This document shows, one piece after another, positions 39,001 to 49,848 of a stretch of 64,000 nucleotides of DNA. Made by a program: the position numbers and the translations under genes. Within the stretch, counting starts at the first letter, position 1; each line of letters starts with the position of its first letter. This DNA comes from Chaetoceros tenuissimus (lineage: Eukaryota; Bacillariophyta; Thalassiosirophyceae; Chaetocerotales; Chaetocerotaceae): assembly GCA_021927905.1 (NCBI GenBank), contig BLLK01000061.1, positions 62,001-126,000 of the forward strand. Reading direction: 5' to 3'. The notes beneath the pieces are model-generated. The model was given only the letters and a program-made list of their open reading frames with translations, was not told where the DNA came from and did no database searches.

Positions 39001-40749
39001 CTACAACAGGTGGTGATGGCTTCTGAGCATTTCCTGGGATCAAATCACAACGAATAATATTCTTAGGTGTGGATAGCTCCACTTCAACCTTGCACCAACT
39101 GAATGGAACTCTAGTTGGTGCCACATCATATAGACGAACCCAACAAGGTCCCATCAACTTTCTTTTGAGAATGAAGTTCTCAAGAGTACTTGCTCCAGCT
39201 CCAAAAATCTTGGCAAAGGTCTTTCCTCCATTAGCACATACTTCTGGATCAGGCTTTGGGTATTTTGCTTCATACACAACTTTCAAGTATTCTCTCTCTT
39301 CACGTGGGATAGATGAGTCTCCAAATGCATACTTTCTCTTAACCACTTTTCCTCCCCAGGAAGCACCTTGTACTTTTGGAATACACGAAGGCTGAAGCAC
39401 ACCACGCATTTCAGCATGCACATCCATGAGTCCATATTCTTCTCCATCCTCCTTTTTACGTGGCAAGACAAAGAGATTATGTGCATTATTCTTGACTACG
39501 GCACAACAACTGACAAAGTTTCCACCAACACTAGTTTTTCCGTAGAGGTATACAACTCCATTCTTTTCTTTGACATCAATCCAATACATGTCAATATATT
39601 TTCTATCCTCATGAGTCTGAATGATGGAATCAAGAGTAGCATCAGCTACGACTTCCTTTTCTTCAGTAGCAATGTTCATTGGTTGAAACGAGGAAGAAGA
39701 GGTATCCACTGCACTTGGAGCGGTAGTTGCAAATCCTTGTTTTGGATTAGATTTGACAGGCTCTGGTTTTGGCTCAGCTGCTTGGATACGCTTTTCGATA
39801 GCTGCCTTGGCAGCTGCGGATGGTTTGCGTGATTTAAGCGCAAGTTTCTTACGCGGTTTCTTTGGCTCTGGTTCCGATACTGCTTCTTCAGCTGATTCTG
39901 ACTGCATGTTTTGGTCTAGACCTTCTTCGGTAGAGGTAGAAGAAGCAACATTGTCTGGCTGTTCAGGAGACGAAGTGGTGGTATCAGGAATAGGTTCCAT
40001 TTCCATGTCATCATCATTTGGAGCAAAGTCTACAGCATCATGGTCATCATACGAATCTTGCTCAGGTTCTGGCTGTACTTCTTCATAATGTCTCTTCCTC
40101 GCCATGGACGAAACAGACTTGCGTGCAGAATTTCCATAGACACGTCGACTAGCAGTACTGCTTCTCCCTCTAGTTCTTCTCACAGTCGTTGCATTGTCCA
40201 AATCATCCAAAAGATTCTCCAAATTGCCTACTGATCTATTAGCTTTCTTATTGGTAGATTTCGAAGCCGTTGCACCTGGTTTGACATAATTCCACAAACT
40301 ATTGGATTCAGCAACTGGTGCAGCTGTCTTTTTCAGTGATTCATTTCTACGTGCCTTTTTGAGTGCTTTAGCAGTCATGGCTGCTGATTTTTCTTTGGCT
40401 TTGGAGCGATTACGTTTGGCAGAGTCGTCGGAATCATAAATGTTTTCCTCCCCATCATCGTGATATCCAAGTCCATCTAGTTGTAAAAAAAGATGAAATG
40501 AGTCATGCTGCTGTGTTTGAAATCAATGCTAGAGAATAAGTGAGCAATGTATATGTACGTACCATCATCGACTACAAAGTCTTCACGCTCTCTTCTCTTT
40601 TCCACAAGCTGTTCGTATTCCTGTTCGTCAAGACGTTCATACACATCGTCTTCCTTGACTTCGTACTCATCTGTTCTACTCACTGCAGAGAGACCATTAC
40701 GGCGTGCTCTCAGATCTGCAAGAGCTTTCTTCTTCGTAGCTCTACTCAT
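36063..40749 (-). CDS. POLA1: DNA polymerase alpha catalytic subunit
   Basis: Three exons, 40749-40563, 40476-37793 and 37721-36063, with GT-AG introns of 86 and 71 bases; the product is 1509 residues, close to the human 1462. Family B polymerase motifs: motif [17 protein letters not shown] (Asp about 871), motif B restored at the second join as [17 protein letters not shown], and motif [11 protein letters not shown] (Asp about 1019 and 1021). The N-terminal ~330 residues are charged and disordered and include [18 protein letters not shown], typical of the subunit. The C-terminus has the two zinc-binding modules (CIKCRCC ... CPNVNC and CEDPSCG ... CLQRGCKAC) that bind the B subunit. It extends RNA primers made by primase at origins and on lagging strands. 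The exonuclease domain is expected to be inactive, as in other alpha subunits. Confidence 0.97.
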
Positions 40750-41236
40750 TTTGATAATTGAGATTCGAGCTTTAGTACTATGAGTTCTTTTGTATGAATA
40801 GACTGAGATTGTGTCTAGCTTTTTGTTTCATTATTTCATTCCATGTTGTAGAAATGTATGTTGTAGAAATGGCGGGCTTTTTGTGTTACAAGACTGAAAT
40901 CTACTAAAATCGAAAGATTGCCATTTGGGCGCGACGGTTACGTTTTAAGATAACGTCTCTTCTTTCAATTCTTTTTGGAATTGTTTTTGTATTTTGTTGT
41001 AGAAGCATTTCAGACTTGATGTAATCCTTGATGATGATATGAATACTGGTAAGGCAATGTAGTTACAATCTTGTTATGAGTTGAGAGTAAAAGATTGAAA
41101 ATAGATAAGAAAGAAAAATTGCCCTCTTGAATACTCGCTGTAGCTAAAAGCTTCAAAGCCGACCTTTTGTAAAGTCGGATTGGTAGGATAAGTAGGTCCA
41201 AATATCACAACACAAGGTGAGACCAGACCAGCAGTA
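40750..41236. other. Intergenic, divergent POLA1 / tether promoters
   Basis: It separates POLA1 (-) from the RINT1-like gene (+). A short imperfect tandem repeat (atgttgtagaaatg twice) lies at about 40842-40870. A gcgcga-containing site near 40928-40935 (tttgggcgcgacgg) resembles E2F-type sites (TTTSGCGC), plausible for a replication gene, but this is a pattern match only. Confidence 0.45.
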
Positions 41237-43318
41237 ATGTATCTTCTATCAACTAAAGCATCTACTTCTCTTTCAGTACAAAAATTACAAACAACTAGAC
41301 TTCCGATGACCATCAAGCATCACCAATTCAAGCCAGTCTCTATACAGGATGGAGTATCTTCTCGGGATCTCGAAGAGGAACTTTCTCGTCTACAGTCTTG
41401 TCTCGAGAAGGTATCCAATGTCCAACAACAGGAAAAACAGCTCCTCATTTCAAATAATGAAGATGATGAACTCATGGCTAGCATCAATCAATACGAACCC
41501 GAGACATTTCATTCACTGGAACAAGAGATTGATAAATTGAATAGTATGGACCATGATATGGACTGTATTGCACTTGGGAAAAGCTATCTAGATGCTATTC
41601 AACAGGCAAACCTAGTACTTGTGCCTTCTTCTTCTTCAGTATCGTCATCTCCTCCTCTTGATGACATTGCATATTTGAATTTACTGCAGCAGAATCTAGA
41701 CAAGGTACTTCAAGCGCATCCTATTGATGCAAGTTCATCTTCGCAGTATCAATTTATACATGAAGAAATACAAGCACGACATGGTCAAATTCGCAACAGA
41801 ATCTATGCACAAACCACACTCTACATTCGATCCTTTCTCAAAAAGATTGCATATCCTTCTCCAAAAGCTTTAGATATCATGTCATCCCAATTACAAAATG
41901 AAACTACAGTACTATTTCAAAACATACAAGCATTACTGCAACTTGACCCTACTCTACTTCAAAAAGAATTATGTATTCCAATTGTACTTCGTATCCATCA
42001 TCATTTTCTTCAATCGCCCACGATACCCCAAGAAAAAATTGTGAAATTGCCTCATGTCCTATTGGCATATATTCAAAATCTTTTGCCAAATGTAGCACCC
42101 ATCATTGTTACTTTAAACATATCCCAAGGGTTCAGTAAGGAATTGAATCGAGTGTTTCAACATGTATTGTTTCAAAGAGGATATTATGAACTACACATGG
42201 ATTCGATGCAATTATCAAATGTCTTGAGTGAAATTATGAAACATGATTCTGTCATGAAGGATATGTTGGGAAATGATAGTACATCCTTGATGGAATCATG
42301 GATGTACAATTCGAAAATTAGACGGTGGTGGTTTCAATTGCAATTGGATCATGGGAAAAGTTGTTTGAACAAGGGGAATCAAAGTCAAGATATGGAAGGT
42401 ATGGTACAGTCTATGGAAGTTTTTCTCGGATTGATGCATTCGTATAAAATGAAGTTGATGCTGTTTCATAAGGAAAGCCCATATCGAGGCATGTATCTCA
42501 AGGATGTATTGGTACCCGTGACCATGTGCTTTTTGGACGTGCAGCATCAACGTGCAACAAAGTTGAGGAACGATTTGGATAATGCGACTTTCTCGAACCT
42601 TTCTACGAATATCCAACAGTGGATTGCAATCATGGAATATGTAGGGCTTATGTCGAAATATCTCAACAAAGTATCTACTGAAGCAGATGTTATGGAACTT
42701 CAATCTCTAAGTGATTCTTTGCAAAACTTTGCTTCGGCCATGATGGAGGATTGTACAAGACGATACATTGATTTGTTGATGGAACGGACGACATTGTCAT
42801 CTTTTCTCATGACGGCGGGACATCTTCTGGCGCATGGATCAATATACTCGGAAAACAGTATGGAAGATGTCAAGCAAATTTTGGGAGTGTGGAAGGATAA
42901 TGATTTCATACAAAGCACGAAGCAAAGACTCAAGATCCGAAAAACTATTGTAGAAAAGATTTGTATCTTTCTACAGCAACAATTTTTGGAAGTATTATTA
43001 GAAGAGTCACTAGAGTTGACAAGTAATGGTTGTAGAGCGTTTAGAACCATTGTTGCGGGTATGGTCGAGTCTTTTTGCGAGGAAGATGAAGAGGAATATT
43101 TTGGACGACTTACTGACATGTGCAACTTTATGCTGGACAAGGAAAAGATGCATGCTCCAATTCGATCGATTCTTGAAAATGAACCAGGGGAAAAGATTTA
43201 TATACATGATATTCAACTTGATGCGACTGTTTATGAACAGATTGAAAGCATGATCTGTGGTAAAGGCTACCAATACATAAGTGTTGAAGAAGCAATCAGT
43301 GTAATAAATAAACTTTAG
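41237..43318 (+). CDS. Putative RINT1/Tip20-family vesicle-tethering protein
   Basis: Intronless, 693 residues from ATG at 41237; a second Met at residue 24 is an alternative start. The N-terminal third is helical and coiled (SRDLEEELSRLQSCLEKVSN). The central part runs through FSKELNRVFQHVLFQRGYYE, MLGNDSTSLMESWMYNSKIR and WWFQLQLDHGKSCL, then YLKDVLVPVTMCFLDVQHQR, a pattern that resembles the RINT1/Tip20 domain, in which a short Trp-containing segment precedes long helical bundles. RINT1 and Tip20 belong to the Dsl1/NRZ complex that tethers Golgi-to-ER vesicles. The match is weak and by eye; another all-helical tether or an unrelated helical protein is possible. It is divergent from POLA1. 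Confidence 0.5.
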   Translation: MYLLSTKASTSLSVQKLQTTRLPMTIKHHQFKPVSIQDGVSSRDLEEELSRLQSCLEKVSNVQQQEKQLLISNNEDDELMASINQYEPETFHSLEQEIDKLNSMDHDMDCIALGKSYLDAIQQANLVLVPSSSSVSSSPPLDDIAYLNLLQQNLDKVLQAHPIDASSSSQYQFIHEEIQARHGQIRNRIYAQTTLYIRSFLKKIAYPSPKALDIMSSQLQNETTVLFQNIQALLQLDPTLLQKELCIPIVLRIHHHFLQSPTIPQEKIVKLPHVLLAYIQNLLPNVAPIIVTLNISQGFSKELNRVFQHVLFQRGYYELHMDSMQLSNVLSEIMKHDSVMKDMLGNDSTSLMESWMYNSKIRRWWFQLQLDHGKSCLNKGNQSQDMEGMVQSMEVFLGLMHSYKMKLMLFHKESPYRGMYLKDVLVPVTMCFLDVQHQRATKLRNDLDNATFSNLSTNIQQWIAIMEYVGLMSKYLNKVSTEADVMELQSLSDSLQNFASAMMEDCTRRYIDLLMERTTLSSFLMTAGHLLAHGSIYSENSMEDVKQILGVWKDNDFIQSTKQRLKIRKTIVEKICIFLQQQFLEVLLEESLELTSNGCRAFRTIVAGMVESFCEEDEEEYFGRLTDMCNFMLDKEKMHAPIRSILENEPGEKIYIHDIQLDATVYEQIESMICGKGYQYISVEEAISVINKL

Positions 43319-43385
43319 AGATAACTTTACGCATATGATGCAAAAATTCGCAGGTGTACATTAGGTATTTTAAAAAGTCAGCTCT

Positions 43386-44421
43386 ATGCTTCTCGCAAGG
43401 ATAACAGTTCTTTTTGTCTGTGAGTCTTGGCTCCCTTTGATCCATGTATTGGTCGCTTACCCAATGGCTGGTATGTTTGGAAGAATCGACTCGTGCTTAA
43501 AGATCTCTTTGTTCTTAATGATGAACAAACTATGCTATGTTTCCATTGGATCCTTTTTAGGTGCTATAACCTCGAATGTATCAGTCGGCATGATTGTGAG
43601 TACTCTAGTATTCCAAACCTCACTGCTAGCGGCTGGCTTTTACACCACATTGCCTCCAGTGATAAATCTTTTACGTACACATACACTGGAATATTAAAAT
43701 CAACATTTAGATCTACACATACATATAAATGCCGAAGTGGAGGTATGCTATATTGAGCAAAGTGTAGGCCATCGATATTTTGAAGAGGAGAGGAATCAAT
43801 GTGGCAACTTTTAACGATCCACACACGGAGTCAATTTGGATGGAAGTTATGATTTTGTTTGGCTTATATGTCTTGTTGAATTGGGCGGTACTAGTAATCT
43901 TACTCTTTAAGATTTACCGTCGAAAGGAAGAGGATGCAGATATGATTAGTAATGAGACTATTCACTTCGCAAATGTCATGAACACTCCTCATAGAAAATC
44001 CTCGTCGAATAGGTTTCAAAATGCAGATGCAGCCTTGGATGATTTAAGCTTGGATTTGGATGCTTCAATGGCTGATCACGAGGATTATATTACTCATCTT
44101 CAAGGTAGAGATAGATTTCATACATCAGTAAGATCCCAAACTGCGTTGCTTGGATTAGAAAGGTCTAACCAGGTAGACTTGGCATTTCTTGTTGAAGCTG
44201 TCAATAACAATGATGCAAATGAGTCGTCAGGTTTGAATTTGTATAGAGATAGAGTGAGCACCTTTTTTACCTCTTTTAGAACCACCAACGAAGTTAGTGA
44301 AAGTAGCACCTCTACATTGGAAAATGAACAAGTTTCAGCCAATAAAAACGAAAAGAAATCCAATAGAGAAAGAAAGGATGACTATGTTGACAATCCATCT
44401 GTTGACGGGTTCTCTTGTTGA
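43386..44421 (+). pseudogene. 3' remnant of an ABCG-type (White/PDR) ABC transporter
   Basis: Only the C-terminal membrane part of an ABCG half-transporter is recognisable; the ATP-binding cassette and first helices are absent. One frame (43386-43697) reads LIHVLVAYPMAGMFGR, SIGSFLGAITSNVSVGM and FQTSLLAAGFYTTLPPVINL. Homology then moves to another frame (TYTGILKSTFRSTHTYKCRS, about 43676-43737) and then to a third (LKRRGINVATFNDPHTESIW and the last membrane helix, from about 43777). The gaps between these blocks are too short for normal introns. At least two frame changes plus loss of the 5' two thirds argue for a decaying gene. The final frame nevertheless stays open for about 190 codons beyond the last helix start, to 44421. 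Alternative: a sequencing or assembly error in a truncated gene. Confidence 0.65.
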
Positions 44422-44879
44422 AAGTACTATTTTTGACATCATCTCGCCGAACGATTCGTAGGTAAGAAGAGAATCCACTCTACTGAAAGTAGAAGAAGGG
44501 GGATAGGGAACAGCTTGGAGTCTGACTAGGTTAAATAAATTATAAAATCTGCTTATCTATCAGCGTTTATTGAGGACCCAGTAAAGAGGTTCTGGAATGA
44601 CATTTACATCAGACCTCATTTGTGAATTTCATGTGGTTACCAACTCATTTCCTCCAACAAATTGCAACAAAACCTAATTCTCTACATTAGGAAGAGGTGC
44701 TGTTTCTTTTGTTGAAAAAATCAGAAGTATTTGGCACTTTTTACAATAACATATATTTTAGAACAAGAAATGATCTGAATTGGTTCAGCTTTCGAATGTG
44801 AGAGAAATTGAATTCAAAAAACAAAAGGAGTAAAAATCAAAGGTAACTGAAATCTCTTCCATCCCCCTGAATTCAAAAA
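44422..44879. other. Intergenic, promoter of the coiled-coil gene
   Basis: AT-rich spacer between the ABCG remnant and the coiled-coil gene. Nothing else is seen. Confidence 0.5.
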
Positions 44880-47800
44880 ATGAAGGAAAGAAGTCCTCCA
44901 TCGTGGGAAACGATTCTTCAATTACTAGTGAGTTCCAAAAAGAAATTAAGACTTCAAATTGCTGATACTGTTGTTTTGAAATGGTCAAGTGGACAGCAAC
45001 TAGATATTGCAGGGTGGTACCTCACTTCTAAAAAAGGTGATGTCATGAAACGAAGAGAAAAGGATTTGACTTTACAAAATGTATGCGATCGATTCTCACG
45101 AATTGCCCTAAGTGGTTGCAAAAACGTTGCACCTCGAATCGTTGCAATTGCTCACGTCCAAAGTTCAGACATGAGGACCATGATGCATCTGACTTGCGAG
45201 CAGTTGCAACGTGAAGTAAAGTCCAAGCACCAAACTTCCCAATTGAAACAGTGCGCCTCATTACAATGTTACATCAAAAGTAATGAAGAGGATTTGAACT
45301 GCTTCAAAGCAGTGTACACATCGCAAATACAAACTTCTAGAGATTCTGAAGATATTCAACATGAGGTTTCGAAAGAAGTGACAGTTTATGGAATGCAAAG
45401 TACAACGAGTGGAATCGAAATAGACCTTGATGGTAAAGTATCCCAAAGATTAGGCGATGATAGTTCAGCTCTACTAAAGTGGATTCAGAAAGAGGTAGAT
45501 GTCTTGACTACTAAAATTGTCCAATGCTTGGAATCCAACATTATTTCCAAGGGAATGGTAAAGGATCCCTCTCTTTTAATTGACAACTGCATTTTGAAGA
45601 ATTTGTCAGCCTACTTTGTTTTGGACAGTCAGAACAAACTATGGCTAAAGTACGTGGATAAGGTAGACATCCATGAAGGAGCGATGGACGATCATGCATT
45701 TCAAAAGTACTTTAGTCTCGGAAGTACAAATTTCCTTCCTAGTATTGAGAAAGAAGGTAGTCCCCGGATAAAAGGTGATCGAAGTAAAAGCAACAGGAGA
45801 GGTAAGAAGTAACAAATGCAGTTGGATACTCATATGGAGATCAAAATCATCTAAACTCTCATGTAACACCTGATAGTGACTCGGACCAATTCAAAAGTGA
45901 AACAGCTTGAAATTATCAAGAACGACGAAGAGGACAAACAGGAGGTACAAGACCCGAATGAATGTAGAGATGACGAAGATGAATATGACCAGCATTCAAA
46001 CGAAATGGATATGAAGGTAAGGTCAATCACTTTCTCTTCTAGCTAGATTTGTATTTCATTTTTATCTAAACACAACACCATACCTAGATTACAAAATTGA
46101 AAATCGATCTTGAGGAAAAAACAAAGTCAAAAGACGATCATGCCTTTCAAGTTCAAAAGATTAGAAAGGAGGCAACTGAATCTCTTCAAAGTGAAGAAAA
46201 TAGTGGTGTTGTCAGTGAAGTAGAAACGAAAGCGATACCTCAACCTAGGGATGATGGGAATGATTACAAACTACTTCCATCTTCGGACACTTCAGAAAAA
46301 GCGGTTGCAAAGAGTCCATCAAATGTGGAAAGACTATCTGAATCAAAGGCTCTCGAAGAAATAGGAATAAAGCGACATGGAAAGAGTGACCATCGGGATA
46401 AAATCGTTGAAAAATTGTATCACCAGTGCAATAGCTTGTCGAAGCGTCTTCAGGATGAATTGTTTGATAAGAATGAAGCTCGTAGAAGAATGGAAGCTAG
46501 ACTCAAGGAATCTAGCAAGGCACTAGATAATGCAAAAGCCAAAATAATGCTTCTAGAGACAGATCTTGAAAATGAAAAGGAAGTGAACGAGAAAAGTGCA
46601 AACCAACTCAAAACAACAAACAAGGTGTTGACAGCTGAATTGGAGACTCAACGAGAATATGTCAAGGAATTGAAGACTGCATCGTGGACAGAGCTTAACT
46701 CAAGCATCAAGCAAGGGGTTGAACACTTGATTTCTCAGGAACTCACGAAATCGAGTATGGGAGTAGCACATGCAGTTGCTACATGCGAAGAGCAATGGAA
46801 GAAGCGTATAGAAGAATTGAGTACGCAGCATCTCAAAGAAGTTACCTCTCTCAAAGATGATCATAAGAACGAGCTGAGATACAAAATGTCCCAACTACAA
46901 ATTCAATTTGAGCAAGGACGTGTAGAGATTGAAGAAAGGTTGCAACAAAAGCATAACGAGTCCCTCAGAGCTTCTCTAGATCACAAAGAGCATCAAAAGA
47001 TGCTTGAAATCAAGAATGAAGTAAAAAGATGGGAGCAGGTATGTACAATTCTCAGTTTTTACCAAAGAAAACGTTTATAGTAAACCCAATCTCAACGTAT
47101 AACTTGTTCCGTCTTCTCCAGATGATGTCTGAAACGAGGGCTAGATTGTCTACAGAATATCAGCAATCAAAACAGAGACTCTTGAAGGAAAAGGAAATGG
47201 AATGGACGACAAAGGTAGGAGCGAAATCAGTATATCATTACTCTCTTTACCTCTATCATTTACTTACACTTTTAAAATCCATCAAACTATTCCAAGCTGG
47301 AACATGAAATAAGAAAATTGGAACTTGCTTTACGAGATGCCGATATTCAAAGTAGAGAGGAAATCAAAGCCATCAGAAGAGAAAATCAAGAGAATCTGAA
47401 ACTAAAATTGCAACAGGCGGAAGATCAAAAACGAAAGGAGATTGAATCCTTACTCGAGACTACAGAAAAAAAGTGGATCGATGCTTTGAAAACAAAGGAG
47501 ATTGAACTAAAAGAGATGTACGAAGACCAAAAAGTACAATTGCAAACCCAAAGAGATCAGGAACTTGAGAAGATTCAGATGGAAGTAGAACGTCAGAAAA
47601 ATGAGGTTTCCAAGTTGAAAGACGAAAGCAATGATATGGAAAAGAAGCATTCTGATCAAGTCAAGGCTTTGCAGCAAGAGTTGAAACATGAACAAGATAG
47701 AGTAGAGAGGCTTACGACCGAAAAGGAATTGAAGAATGAGAATCTTGTGCAAGAGAGACTACAATCAGAGATGACGGAGGTAAGTGGAAGTGTTGGCAAT

Positions 47801-48826
47801 TCACCTTTTCACTATCTATTTCTTACTCAACAAACAATCTATTAGATTCAGAGAAAGCATGACCATGATATAGAGCTTCTTCATTCACAATACACACAGA
47901 GAATAGAACAACTCAAGATCGACGCCGATAAGGAAAGAGAAGACGAAATAGACAAAATTCAACAGCAGCTACAGTCAGAAATAGAGCAAACTATGGAAGA
48001 AATGGAAAAGGAACACGAAGAAGAGCTTCAAACATTGGAATATGAAGCAAGTTGGCTCAAACAACAAAAAGAGACACTTGAGAAAGAACTCAAGGAATCT
48101 AGAGAGAAGATGGAAAAACATGAAAAGGCTATATCCGAGTTGGAAGAAGATATGTCTATTGATCGCGTAGAAAGTAGTCATCATAAGTGGTTCCTCATTG
48201 TCAAATCTATGAAAGTATTAAAGCAAATGGAAGATATGAAACAATTGCACGAACAAAAGACTACTGATATTCATAGCGATCATGATGCAACTGTCGAACA
48301 ACTAGAAACCAAAATAAAAGCATTGGAAAAGCGAAATACTACTCTCGATTCCAAGTTGAAATTGATATCCAAGACAATCCTGAACCATAAGCGTGATGCT
48401 TTGGTGGAACACAAGACAGAAAGTCGTAAAATTGCTTCCCGAATCAATGACATTGCGAAAAAGTTGGATACATCGGAATCGAAACGTAGACATTTGTCAA
48501 GTGATTTGGAGTCTTTGATGCAAGCTATGCATGAAATCGAACGTCAACTACACGAACATTCTCAGACTTCGGCTCTACAAGGAGGGAAATTGAACATATC
48601 ACACACTAGAAGGAAGAGAAGACTAGATGAAGAGTACGAACAAATCTTGTTCAAGACTGAGAGAAAGCAAGATGATATGAATTCATTGGAAGATGAAATA
48701 AAGAATCTTCTTGTGGAAAAGTCAAAAGCAAATGACGAAATGAGAAGCTTGGAGAAAGGTCTTGTCAGTTTGCTCATCGAGCAGCAAAAGTCTCTTTTAT
48801 CCATAGCATCAAGAGGAGACAACTAA
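44880..48826 (+). CDS. Six-exon long coiled-coil protein, unknown
   Basis: Exons 44880-45801, 45877-46016, 46088-47038, 47122-47214, 47297-47779 and 47846-48826, all with GT-AG introns of 66-83 bases; joins keep frame throughout and give 1189 residues. Residues 1-300 form a non-coiled N-terminal region (WETILQLLVSSKKKLRLQIA; YFVLDSQNKLWLKYVDKV) that I do not recognise. An acidic linker follows, and from about residue 360 to the end the protein is almost continuous Glu/Lys/Gln-rich coiled coil (for example RLQDELFDKNEARRRMEARL). Such architecture is typical of centrosomal, basal-body, Golgi or motor-associated scaffolds. With IFT88 in the same window a ciliary role is tempting, but gene neighbourhood means little in diatoms. 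There are no motor, kinase or targeting motifs. Confidence 0.85.
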
Positions 48827-49002
48827 TTGAAAGTAAATTGTAGTTATTTCAATCAGAATAAGTTTATCACAAGTTTTGAGTTTCATTTTGTATTTCTTGA
48901 TGGCTTTAGCTAGCATTTCTTGTTTCTATTCGGCAATGAATGTATGTAAAATTTCTTTCGCCACAGAGATTTTTTTAAAAGTCGTCATCTTCATCTTGTT
49001 TA

Positions 49003-49386
49003 TTAAAAATCATCATCTTCATCGTCAACGTTTCCCCTTCCGAAAGCAATTTCATCGAGAGGCTGACCAATTCTTGAATACTGTCCTCCATTTGCAATAA
49101 AGTTAGGGCACGGTCTATATGGTTTGATTGGCCACCAACTAAATAAAGGGATAGTAGGGATTCCTCCTAGAATTCTTCCACTTCCATCGCACTTGTCACA
49201 ATTTGGGCATTTGACTGGTTCAGGTGCAGGTGTAGAATCTTCCTCTGCTGCTTCTGCTGTAACATCGTCCGACATGTAAATTGCAGTTTTTCGAACGACT
49301 TGGGAGGGTGTTGCGAATCCCTGTACATCTCCCATCAATCCAAGCGAAAGGATAATTGCCAACGACAGCGCGATAAAGTTTCTCAT
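49003..49386 (-). CDS. Small plastid-targeted protein with DnaJ-type zinc-finger motif
   Basis: Predicted 127 residues from ATG at 49386. The signal peptide ends VQGF-ATPS, a plastid-type site with Phe at +1, followed by a short basic transit-like stretch. The mature part has an acidic spacer, then CPNCDKCDGSGR, one half of a DnaJ-like Cys-rich zinc motif, then SWWPIKPYRPCPNFIANGG and a C-terminal GQPLDEIAFGR before an acidic end. Proteins with single CxxCxGxGR elements act as plastid assembly factors or thiol chaperones (BSD2 is one example), but this one has too few CxxC pairs for a full DnaJ finger. Its start is 462 bases from the divergent start of the large Ala/Pro/Lys-rich plastid protein. 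Confidence 0.8.
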   Translation of the reverse strand: MRNFIALSLAIILSLGLMGDVQGFATPSQVVRKTAIYMSDDVTAEAAEEDSTPAPEPVKCPNCDKCDGSGRILGGIPTIPLFSWWPIKPYRPCPNFIANGGQYSRIGQPLDEIAFGRGNVDDEDDDF

Positions 49387-49848
49387 ATTTTCTATAGGAT
49401 AAAGGTTTTCTCAATAGCAGTTAAAAGTTATGGTAATGAATACCTCTCACAACAAATATAGGTGTAGAAAAAAGTGATGTGTTTTCTATTTTGTGCGTCG
49501 GTCTCTTTTTCACTTCAACTCTCTTTGTTTATTTTCCTTTTCTTTCTTTTTCATTTTGGAAATGTTCCCATTCCGGCGCGGAAACAATAAAAAACGTATC
49601 TTTTTCCCATCACTTCTACATGGTTCTACAACATACGTCAGTGCGCCGTAGATAACATTGGAACTCGCTTGTTGAACCTCTATCGTAGGAAGAGAGAGCG
49701 ACGTAGAAAAGACTTGGGCAACCACCATCCAAACGTTACGCGTACTTGCACCTAACACATCAAGTGCTTGGATACTTGCAATTCTTATCCATTTTTCAAA
49801 CATCAAACTGCAATAACTACACGTAGTTTTGTTGATAGAAATTTAAAT
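49387..49848. other. Shared promoter region of two plastid-protein genes
   Basis: Divergent promoter region between the zinc-motif protein (-) and the Ala/Pro/Lys-rich protein (+). A 98-codon minus-strand frame at 49806-49510 has no support. Confidence 0.5.

Noticed and set aside
43660-43790. Very short introns to rescue the ABCG fragment into one frame
   Set aside because: Candidate GT-AG pairs would give introns of about 25-36 bases, far shorter than any other intron here, and still leave most of the gene missing.
49510-49806. 98-codon minus-strand frame between two plastid-protein genes
   Set aside because: No start context, no domain, and it lies in the shared promoter region.
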